A stretch of DNA of 64,000 nt from Herbaspirillum sp. 3R11 (lineage in GTDB: Bacteria; Pseudomonadota; Gammaproteobacteria; Burkholderiales; Burkholderiaceae_D), in NCBI RefSeq assembly GCF_004563925.1, contig NZ_SPNJ01000001.1, positions 1,716,908 to 1,780,907 of the forward strand. The letters are read 5' to 3'. The position numbers were made by a program, and so were the translations under genes. Below the pieces are notes generated by a model. The model was given only the letters and a program-made list of their open reading frames with translations, was not told the DNA's origin and searched no databases. This document shows positions 57,604 through 64,000 of the stretch, in pieces (within the stretch, counting starts at the first letter, position 1; the number at the start of each line of letters is the position of its first letter).

Positions 57604-58708
57604 ATGGAAGCAGAACGCCTCAATTCCCTCCAATCCCTGCTGGACGACCTCGCGGTGCGTGCAGCTGAATTACGGAGGTATCTTTGACTTCGATGTGAAG
57701 TCAGAGAAACTCGATCAGGTCAACGGCGAATTGGAAGATCCGGAAGTCTGGAACGATCCCAAGCGCGCGCAAGATCTCGGCAAGGAAAAGAAATCCCTGG
57801 AAAACATCGTCCACACGCTGATCAAGATCGACGGCGACCTCACCGACACGCGCGACCTGTTCGCGATGGCGCGCGAGGAAAAAGACGATGAAACGCTGGA
57901 AGCCATCGAGCCCGACGCAGAAACCATCAAGGGTCTGGTCGAAGGCATGGAATTCCGCCGCATGTTCAGCAATCCGATGGACCCGAACAACTGCTTCATC
58001 GACATCCAGGCCGGCGCCGGCGGCACCGAAGCGCAGGACTGGGCGTCCATGCTGCTGCGCCAATACCTGCGCTACTGCGAACGCAAGGGCTTCAAGGCCG
58101 AAATCATGGAGCAGTCCGACGGCGAAGTGGCCGGCATCAAGACTGCCACGATCAAGGTCGAGGGCGAATACGCCTACGGCTTCCTGCGCACAGAAACCGG
58201 CGTGCACCGCCTCGTGCGCAAGTCGCCGTTCGACTCCGCCAACGGTCGCCATACTTCGTTCTCAAGCCTGTTTGTCTATCCTGAAGTGGATGAATCCTTC
58301 GAGATCGACATCAATCCGGCCGACGTGCGTGTGGATACCTACCGCGCCTCCGGCGCCGGTGGTCAGCACATCAATAAAACCGACTCCGCGGTGCGCCTGA
58401 CGCACGGCCCGAGCGGCATCGTCGTGCAATGCCAGAACGACCGCAGCCAGCACCGCAACCGCGCCGAGGCGTGGGACATGCTGCGCGCCAAGCTGTTCGA
58501 ACTGGAACTGCGCAAGCGCATGAGCGAGCAGCAAAAACTGGAAGATTCCAAGACCGACGTCGGCTGGGGCCACCAGATCCGCTCGTACGTGCTGGACCAG
58601 TCGCGCATCAAGGATCTGCGCACCAACTTTGAAATGGGCAACACCAAGGCCGTGCTGGATGGCGAGCTGGACGGTTTCATTGCCGCATCGCTGAAACAAG
58701 GCGTCTGA
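57604..58708 (+). CDS. prfB: Peptide chain release factor 2 (programmed +1 frameshift)
   Basis: 367 residues after frameshifting. The first 27 codons (57604-57684) end CTT before an in-frame TGA at 57685, and reading continues from 57686. The tripeptide anticodon SPF is present in [12 protein letters not shown], and the catalytic GGQ in [21 protein letters not shown]2 releases peptides at UGA and UAA. When RF2 is scarce, ribosomes pause at UGA and slip, restoring supply. It is followed by lysS 86 bases later, the common prfB-lysS order. The break is functional, not a pseudogene. Confidence 0.97.
57676..57688 (+). other. RF2 programmed frameshift site
   Basis: AGGTATCTTTGAC with a preceding GGAGG-like internal Shine-Dalgarno (GGAGG at 57674-57678) is the classical site: a slippery CTT before TGA C, with the stop at 57685-57687. 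Confidence 0.96.
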
Positions 58709-58794
58709 TCATCGTCTGACTTCGGCCGCGGCAGTCTTGCTGCTGCGGTTCGAAGTCTTTCCAAGCCCATTCTTACTAACGAATTCCCGACATC

Positions 58795-60345
58795 ATGACC
58801 ACACAAAACGATAACGCCGCACAGCCGCAACAGCCGCCAGTGGATGAAAACGCCATCATCTCCGAACGCCGCGCCAAGCTCGGCGCGATCCGCGAGCAAG
58901 GCATCGCCTTCCCGAACGACTTCCGCCCTGAACACAACGCTGCCGCCCTGCACGCGCAATACGGCGAGCTCGACAACGAAGCGCTGGAAGCCAATCCGGT
59001 CAAGGTCTCGATCGCCGGCCGCATGATGTTGAAGCGCGTGATGGGCAAGGCTTCGTTCGCGACCTTGCAGGACGCATCCGGCCTGCGCGCCGACGGCCGC
59101 ATGCAGCTCTACGTCACCAACGACGTGACCGGCGAAGCTGCGCATGCCGCCTTCAAGCACTATGACCTGGGCGACATCCTCGGCGCCGAAGGTACGCTGT
59201 TCAAAACCAAGACCGGCGAGCTGTCGGTCAAGGTCACCGGCCTGCGCCTGATCACCAAGTCGCTGCGTCCGCTGCCGGACAAATTCCACGGTCTGTCGGA
59301 CCAAGAAACCAAGTACCGCCAGCGCTACGTCGACCTGATCATGAGCGAAGAAACGCGCCGCACCTTCAAGGCGCGTACCGCTGCGATGTCGTCGATCCGC
59401 CGCTTCATGGAAAAGAACGACTTCATGGAAGTCGAAACGCCGATGCTGCACACCATCCCCGGCGGCGCAGCGGCCAAGCCGTTCATCACGCATCACAATG
59501 CGCTGGACATGCAGATGTTCCTGCGCATCGCGCCTGAGCTGTATCTGAAGCGCCTGGTGGTCGGCGGTTTCAACCGCGTGTTCGAAGTGAACCGCAACTT
59601 CCGCAACGAAGGCGTTTCGCCGCGCCACAATCCTGAATTCACGATGATGGAGTTCTATGCGGCCTACGTCGATTACCAATGGCTGATGACCTTTACTGAA
59701 CAAGTAATTCGCCAGGCGGCCATCGATGCGCACGGCACTGCAACGCTGACCTACCAGGGTCGCGAACTGGATCTGGCCAAGCCGTTCCAGCGCCTGACCA
59801 TCACCGGCGCCATCAAGAAGTACGCGCCGGAATACACCGACGAGCAACTGGGCGACATCGACTTCCTGCGCACCGCGCTCAAGAAGTTCGGCGTCAAGAC
59901 CGACCAGGCGCCGTTGGCCAAGGCCGGCATCGGCGCGTTGCAACTGGCGCTGTTCGAAGAGACCGCTGAATCGCAATTGTGGGAGCCGACTTACATCATC
60001 GATTACCCGGTAGAAGTTTCGCCGTTGGCGCGCGCCTCCGATACGGTCGCCGGCATCACCGAGCGTTTCGAGCTGTTCATCACCGGTCGTGAAATCGCCA
60101 ATGGTTTCTCCGAGCTCAATGATGCCGAAGACCAGGCCGCGCGCTTCCAGGCACAAGTTGCCGCCAAGGATGCCGGCGACGAAGAAGCCATGTATTACGA
60201 CGCCGACTATATCCGTGCGCTCGAATACGGCATGCCGCCGGCCGGCGGCTGCGGTATCGGCATCGACCGCCTGATGATGCTGATCACCGATTCGCCGAAC
60301 ATCCGCGACGTCATCCTGTTCCCGCATCTGCGCCGCGAAGACTGA
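58795..60345 (+). CDS. lysS: Lysyl-tRNA synthetase, class II
   Basis: 516 residues. An N-terminal OB anticodon-binding domain (about 60-190) precedes the class II core. Motif 2 is [20 protein letters not shown], and the flanking [19 protein letters not shown] and late motif 3 [19 protein letters not shown] are intact. It charges tRNA-Lys in the cytoplasm. It follows prfB in the usual order. The C-terminus ends soon after motif 3, as in other LysS. Confidence 0.96.
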   Translation: MTTQNDNAAQPQQPPVDENAIISERRAKLGAIREQGIAFPNDFRPEHNAAALHAQYGELDNEALEANPVKVSIAGRMMLKRVMGKASFATLQDASGLRADGRMQLYVTNDVTGEAAHAAFKHYDLGDILGAEGTLFKTKTGELSVKVTGLRLITKSLRPLPDKFHGLSDQETKYRQRYVDLIMSEETRRTFKARTAAMSSIRRFMEKNDFMEVETPMLHTIPGGAAAKPFITHHNALDMQMFLRIAPELYLKRLVVGGFNRVFEVNRNFRNEGVSPRHNPEFTMMEFYAAYVDYQWLMTFTEQVIRQAAIDAHGTATLTYQGRELDLAKPFQRLTITGAIKKYAPEYTDEQLGDIDFLRTALKKFGVKTDQAPLAKAGIGALQLALFEETAESQLWEPTYIIDYPVEVSPLARASDTVAGITERFELFITGREIANGFSELNDAEDQAARFQAQVAAKDAGDEEAMYYDADYIRALEYGMPPAGGCGIGIDRLMMLITDSPNIRDVILFPHLRRED

Positions 60346-60374
60346 TAAGCAACGTCGAAAAGCCTGAAAAAACC

Positions 60375-60414
60375 GACAACCCGGCAAGCGCCTACAAGGC
60401 CTTTCCGGGTTGTC
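60375..60414. terminator. Hairpin after lysS
   Basis: GACAACCCGG (60375-60384) pairs with CCGGGTTGTC (60405-60414) over 10 bp around a 20-base loop. A T run follows only on the minus strand (toward lysS), so termination of lysS itself would be weak. Nothing is annotated that would need the minus-strand terminator. Confidence 0.5.
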
Positions 60415-60530
60415 CTACATTGGGCTTACAAATTTTCACAACTGACACACTATCTTCCTTTTTTCACTGAACTTAGTGCTCCATAATCGCCTCATACCCG
60501 CACTACAACACCAATACGAAGAGGCTCATC

Positions 60531-61157
60531 ATGGAAGTCGTCAAATCCCCAAGTCGCATTCATCCTCTGGTCGCCACTGCCGCAGTCGCGGTGACCCTGG
60601 TCAGCCTGGTCGGCGTCGCCGCCATCACCGGTCTGCTGCCGACATCCAACAGCAGCGTCGCGCCGCAACAAGCCATCTCGGATGCAGCCAACGAGCCGCA
60701 ATCGCAACAATCATTACAGCAGGCGCAAAAAAACTCGCAGCCTGCACCAAAATCCAACTACGCGCAGCAAGCACAGTCAAACAGCAACAGCTATGGCAAC
60801 CCTGCTCCGGCAGCGGTGGCACGTTGCTCCAGCTGCGGTGAAGTCCAGGCGGTACGCGCAGTTCAACACACGCCTAAAGCCAGCGGCGTAGGTATCGTCG
60901 CCGGCGCCGTGCTCGGCGGCGTGCTGGGCAATCAGATCGGTAACGGCAACGGCCGCACCCTCGCGACCGTGGCAGGTGCAGGTGCAGGTGGTTATGCCGG
61001 TAACGAAGTCGAGAAACGCACCCGCACCACGACTACTTACGTGGTTGACGTGCGCATGGAAAACGGCAGTGTGCGTTCTTTCCCGCAATCGGGTGAAGGA
61101 TGGCACGTCGGCGATCAAGTCCGCGTTGTTGATGGTCACCTGACCGGTCGCGGTTGA
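60531..61157 (+). CDS. Glycine-zipper 2TM envelope protein
   Basis: 208 residues. A short N-terminal membrane helix (LVATAAVAVTLVSLVGVAAI) leads to a Gln/Ser/Asn-rich linker. Two glycine-zipper hairpins follow (GIVAGAVLGGVLGNQIGNGN and LATVAGAGAGGYAGNEVEKR), as in the Rick_17kDa/SlyB type. The C-terminal beta part is TYVVDVRMENGSVRSFPQSG, ending WHVGDQVRVVDGHL. A Cys pair (RCSSCGEVQ) lies before the zippers. Such proteins support outer-membrane integrity. It is monocistronic, with a clear terminator. Confidence 0.85.
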   Translation: MEVVKSPSRIHPLVATAAVAVTLVSLVGVAAITGLLPTSNSSVAPQQAISDAANEPQSQQSLQQAQKNSQPAPKSNYAQQAQSNSNSYGNPAPAAVARCSSCGEVQAVRAVQHTPKASGVGIVAGAVLGGVLGNQIGNGNGRTLATVAGAGAGGYAGNEVEKRTRTTTTYVVDVRMENGSVRSFPQSGEGWHVGDQVRVVDGHLTGRG

Positions 61158-61221
61158 TTCTCCCGGCTCGGCATCGAAAGGTGCAGCGACCTACCTGATA
61201 GTACGTTTCAAGTTTGTATGA

Positions 61222-61256
61222 AAGCCGTGTCCGCCTTGTGCCGACACGGCTTTTTT
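61222..61256 (+). terminator. Terminator of the glycine-zipper gene
   Basis: AAGCCGTGTC (61222-61231) pairs with GACACGGCTT (61243-61252), followed by TTTTTT. Perfect 10-bp stem. Confidence 0.92.
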
Positions 61257-61362
61257 CATGGGCGCGCTCATTACAAAACCGAATAAGCATCCAACTATTT
61301 ATGCGTTCACGCTCTATTGCTCCACTGCTAGACTGATCTTCACTTCATTCATTTTTACTCCC

Positions 61363-62373
61363 GTGATTCGCATCGAGCATCTCCATAAAACCTATCAAGT
61401 TGCCAACCGGGACCTCATAGCACTGACCGATATCAACCTGCAAATTGATGCAGGTGAAATCTTCGGCGTCATCGGCCGTTCGGGCGCCGGCAAAAGCACG
61501 CTGATCCGGACACTCAACCTGCTCGAACGCCCCAGCTCGGGCAGCATTTTCATCGAAGACGAAGACATCACGCGTTTCGACAGCACGCAACTGCATGCCT
61601 TGCGCCAGCGCGTCGGCATGATCTTCCAGCACTTCAACCTGCTCAACGCCAAGACCGTCGCCGCCAACATTGACTGGCCGCTCAAGATCACCGGCAAGTA
61701 CACCCGCGAACAACGCGCCGCGCGCGTGACAGAATTGCTGGAACTGGTCGGTCTGTCCGAGCAGCGCGACAAGTATCCGGCGCAATTGTCCGGCGGACAA
61801 AAGCAGCGCGTCGGCATCGCCCGCGCGCTGGCGAATTATCCGCATCTGCTGTTGTGCGACGAAGCTACCTCCGCACTGGACCCGGAAACCACGCAGTCGA
61901 TCCTGCGCCTGCTGCTCGACATCAACCGCAAGCTCGGTCTGACGATCGTGCTGATCACGCACGAGATGCAGGTGATCCGCAGCATCTGCGATCGCGTCGC
62001 GGTGATCGATGATTCCCGCATCGTCGAAAGCGGCAAGGTTGCCGACGTGTTCCTCCATCCCAAACACGCCGTGACGCAGAAGCTGGTGGCAGAAAGCCAT
62101 GCCTTCGAACCGCAGGACGGCATCGGCCTCGACCATATCAAGGGAAAATTGGTGCGCCTGACCTTTGTCGGCGACATTACCTACCAGCCTATCCTGACCA
62201 ACATCACCGCCGCCACGCAGGCGCTGATCACCATCCTGCAAGGCACGATTTCGCGCATCAAGGACACGCCTTACGGCCAGTTGCTGGTGGAGCTGAACGG
62301 CAGCGACGACGATCTCGCCAAGGTGTTCGCGCATTTTGATCACTACCAGATCCATCACGAGGTGCTGGCATGA
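61363..62373 (+). CDS. metN: Methionine importer ATPase MetN
   Basis: 336 residues from a GTG start (VIRIEHLHKTYQVANRD). Earlier starts add a hydrophobic stretch that does not fit. Walker A IGRSGAGKSTLIRTLN, signature LSGGQKQRVGIARAL and Walker B LLCDEATSALDPET are present. The C-terminal NIL domain (about 265-336, with RLTFVGDITYQPILTNITAA) binds methionine and gives trans-inhibition. It overlaps metI by 4 bases (ATGA). Confidence 0.94.
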   Translation: MIRIEHLHKTYQVANRDLIALTDINLQIDAGEIFGVIGRSGAGKSTLIRTLNLLERPSSGSIFIEDEDITRFDSTQLHALRQRVGMIFQHFNLLNAKTVAANIDWPLKITGKYTREQRAARVTELLELVGLSEQRDKYPAQLSGGQKQRVGIARALANYPHLLLCDEATSALDPETTQSILRLLLDINRKLGLTIVLITHEMQVIRSICDRVAVIDDSRIVESGKVADVFLHPKHAVTQKLVAESHAFEPQDGIGLDHIKGKLVRLTFVGDITYQPILTNITAATQALITILQGTISRIKDTPYGQLLVELNGSDDDLAKVFAHFDHYQIHHEVLA

Positions 62374-63032
62374 TCGATTTTTCCGTCATCGACTGGGGCG
62401 ACATCGGCCAGGCCACGTTGGAAACACTGGCCATGACCGGCTTGTCGCTATTCTTCACAGTACTGATCGGACTGCCGCTGGGCATCCTGCTGTTCCTCAC
62501 TGCGCGCAAGCAGTTGCTGGCGCAACGCGGCGTGTACGTGGCGCTGTCGCTGGTGGTCAACGTGCTGCGCTCGGTGCCCTTCCTGATCCTGCTGATCGTG
62601 ATGATTCCGGTGACCTTGCTGCTGGTCGGCACGTCGCTCGGCGTCGAGGGCTCGATCCCGCCGCTGGTGATCGGCACCGCGCCCTTCTTTGCGCGCCTGG
62701 TCGAAAACGTGCTGCGCGAAATCGACCGTGGCGTGCTCGAAGCCTGCCAGGCCATGGGCGCCAAAACACATCAGATCATTTTCGGCGCGCTGCTGCCGGA
62801 AGCACTTCCCGGCCTGCTGGCCGCCGTCACGATCACCGCCATCACGCTGATGTCGTACGCCGCGATGTCCGGCGTCATCGGCGGCGGCGGCCTGGGCGAC
62901 CTGGCCATCCGCTATGGCTATCAACGATTCCAGACCGAGGTGATGATCGTCACCGTCGCGGTCCTGGTGGTACTGGTGCAGTTACTGCAGTTCTTCGGCG
63001 ATCGCCTGGTCCTGCATTTCACACGTAAATAA
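62370..63032 (+). CDS. metI: Methionine importer permease MetI
   Basis: 220 residues, five helices. The EAA-like loop is ACQAMGAKTHQIIFGALLPE, and the end of the core is YAAMSGVIGGGGLGDLAIRY. It forms the channel with MetN. The start overlaps metN. metQ starts 14 bases after. Confidence 0.94.
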   Translation: MIDFSVIDWGDIGQATLETLAMTGLSLFFTVLIGLPLGILLFLTARKQLLAQRGVYVALSLVVNVLRSVPFLILLIVMIPVTLLLVGTSLGVEGSIPPLVIGTAPFFARLVENVLREIDRGVLEACQAMGAKTHQIIFGALLPEALPGLLAAVTITAITLMSYAAMSGVIGGGGLGDLAIRYGYQRFQTEVMIVTVAVLVVLVQLLQFFGDRLVLHFTRK

Positions 63033-63046
63033 AAAAGGAGTTAAAT

Positions 63047-63835
63047 ATGTCCCGCAAATTGTCCCTTCTGCTCGCCACATCCCTGACCTTGTTCGCCGCC
63101 GTCGCACAAGCCGCCGACAAGCTGGTTATCGCCGCCACGCCGGTGCCGCATGCCGAAATCCTCGAATTCATCAAGCCGACGCTGGCCAAGGAAGGCGTTG
63201 ACCTGCAGGTAAAGGTATTCACCGACTACGTCCAACCTGCAGCGCAGACCAACGAGAAGCAAGTCGACGGCAACTTCTTCCTGCACCAGCCTTATCTGGA
63301 TGAATTCAAGAAGAGCCACAAGAACGACATCGAAGTGCCGGTGACCAAGGTCCACGTCGAACCGTTCGCCGCCTATTCGCAAAAGTACAAGAAGACCGCC
63401 GACATTCCGAACGGCGCTACCATCGCGATCCCCAACGATCCATCCAATTCGGGTCGCGCCCTGCTGCTGCTGGCCCGTAACGGCCTGATCAAGCTGAAAG
63501 ACACCAGCAACATCTCGGCCACGCAAAAGGACATCACCGACAATCCGAAGAAACTGAAATTCCGCGAACTCGAAGCAGCAACCCTGCCGCGCGTGCTGAA
63601 CCAGGTTGACGTCGCGCTGATCAACACCAATTATGCGATCGAAGCCAAGCTCAATCCGGTCAAGGATTCGCTGTTCATCGAAGACGCCAACTCGCCTTAC
63701 GCAAACCTGCTGGTCGCACGCCAGGATAACAAGGACAGCCCCGCCATCAAGAAACTGGCTGCCGCGCTGAACTCGCCTGCCGTGAAGAAATTCATCGAAG
63801 AGAAATACAAGGGCGCGGTAGTGCCGGCGTTCTGA
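63047..63835 (+). CDS. metQ: Methionine-binding protein MetQ
   Basis: 262 residues. The ribosome site is AAGGAG, 8 bases before the ATG. The signal MSRKLSLLLATSLTLFAAVA ends at AQAAD; no lipobox cysteine is evident, so it appears to be a free periplasmic protein rather than the lipoprotein usual in E. coli. NlpA-family motifs are ATPVPHAEILEFIKPTLAKE, FTDYVQPAAQTNEKQVDGNF and ALINTNYAIEAKLNPVKDSL. Completes the metNIQ operon. Confidence 0.94.
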   Translation: MSRKLSLLLATSLTLFAAVAQAADKLVIAATPVPHAEILEFIKPTLAKEGVDLQVKVFTDYVQPAAQTNEKQVDGNFFLHQPYLDEFKKSHKNDIEVPVTKVHVEPFAAYSQKYKKTADIPNGATIAIPNDPSNSGRALLLLARNGLIKLKDTSNISATQKDITDNPKKLKFRELEAATLPRVLNQVDVALINTNYAIEAKLNPVKDSLFIEDANSPYANLLVARQDNKDSPAIKKLAAALNSPAVKKFIEEKYKGAVVPAF

Positions 63836-63881
63836 TCTGAATGATCTCCAAACGCTCCATGAAAAAGCCCGGCTCGTGAAC

Positions 63882-64000
63882 TGACCCCGTAAAGTTGGAC
63901 GGTCATGTAAGCCGGTTAAGGCCTTGAGGGCTGGGTTCTGTATTGAACAGGACTCAGCCCTTTTAACTTGCTTTTGATGCGGTAATGATTGTAGTAGCGG
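63882..64000 (-). mobile_element. IS3-family insertion sequence, one end only
   Basis: The terminal inverted repeat begins TGACCCCGTAAAGTTGGACG at 63882, of the type bordering IS3-family elements. It is followed by the C-terminal end of an orfB transposase on the minus strand. The rest lies beyond the window edge. Directly before it, GAAAAAGCCCGG (63861-63872) resembles the left arm of an intrinsic terminator that has no right arm in view. Confidence 0.8.
63916..63999 (-). CDS. IS3-family transposase OrfB, C-terminal fragment
   Basis: 27 codons and a stop are visible, reading RYYNHYRIKSKLKGLSPVQY then RTQPSRP. The motif KLKGLSPVQYR is the usual C-terminus of IS3 OrfB integrases. The coding sequence continues past the right edge, so the catalytic DDE residues are not seen. 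Whether the copy is intact cannot be told. Confidence 0.85.
   Translation of the reverse strand, partial: RYYNHYRIKSKLKGLSPVQYRTQPSRP

Noticed and set aside
57604..57687. prfB read as a pseudogene because of an in-frame TGA
   Set aside because: The stop is the programmed RF2 frameshift site, with all its elements present.
58363..60387. A 674-codon minus-strand frame opposite lysS and the end of prfB
   Set aside because: Shadow of lysS; no homology or start signals.

Overview
The window is about 64 kb of high-GC betaproteobacterial chromosome. The gene content and order fit Burkholderiales, most likely Oxalobacteraceae (a Herbaspirillum- or Collimonas-like organism). Evidence for this includes the minus-strand run pyrG-kdsA-eno-ftsB, an rpfE-like gene next to recJ, prfB with its programmed frameshift next to lysS, and several families I know mainly from Burkholderiales (DUF4148, DUF1853). 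Genus assignment is inference. Nearly all of the window is ordinary core genome. There is no prophage, CRISPR array, plasmid origin or rRNA operon. The only mobile element seen is the end of an IS3-family insertion sequence at the right edge.

Layout. 1-1.5 kb: a cystine-type amino acid ABC transporter (binding protein cut by the edge, permease). 1.5-4.8 kb: a small exported protein, then ompR-envZ with an OmpR-like tandem site in front and a FlhE-like exported protein behind. 4.8-8.8 kb: radA-alr (minus) and the lysophospholipid transporter lplT. 8.8-12.5 kb: an overlapping minus-strand operon tsaB-rimI-uracil-DNA glycosylase-DUF1853, with a divergent thioredoxin-like gene. 12.6-19.6 kb: a LysR regulator, a DUF4148 protein, lysC, tRNA-Ser(GCT) followed by decaying tandem copies of its 3' end and terminator, a DUF5677 gene, codA and a PHB-depolymerase-like esterase. 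19.6-24.1 kb: an SBF-type transporter and the Fur-boxed ftrABCD ferrous iron uptake operon. The gap after it holds a strong candidate for a short sRNA with an OmpR-like site.

24.4-32.2 kb: a PhnZ-like HD protein, a histidinol-phosphatase-like IMPase, a chemoreceptor, two identical tRNA-Arg(ACG) genes around a CopD/HemJ-like membrane protein, a sensorless histidine kinase with its LuxR-type regulator, and a diguanylate cyclase. 32.2-45.5 kb, all minus: pnuC, ftsB, eno, kdsA, pyrG, a hydrolase, comEC, tatD, argE, an exported protein and lolDC. 45.7-60.3 kb: rpfE-like, recJ, then about 9 kb of signalling, sulfur and phosphate genes, then prfB-lysS. The 9 kb comprises a TAXI protein coupled to a diguanylate cyclase, GFA, a GlxA-type regulator, an SfnB/DszC-like monooxygenase, a lipoprotein and a Pho-boxed phoX. 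It looks like an insertion into an ancestral recJ-prfB-lysS cluster. 60.5-64 kb: a glycine-zipper protein, the metNIQ methionine importer, and the IS3 end, which seems to have landed in the metQ terminator.

The most novel signals are non-coding or organisational. They are the candidate OmpR-linked sRNA at 24.2 kb, the tRNA-derived repeat at 15.7-16.1 kb, the TAXI/GGDEF coupled pair at 48.6-51.6 kb, and the orphan FlhE-like protein beside ompR-envZ. No clearly unprecedented multi-gene system was recognised.
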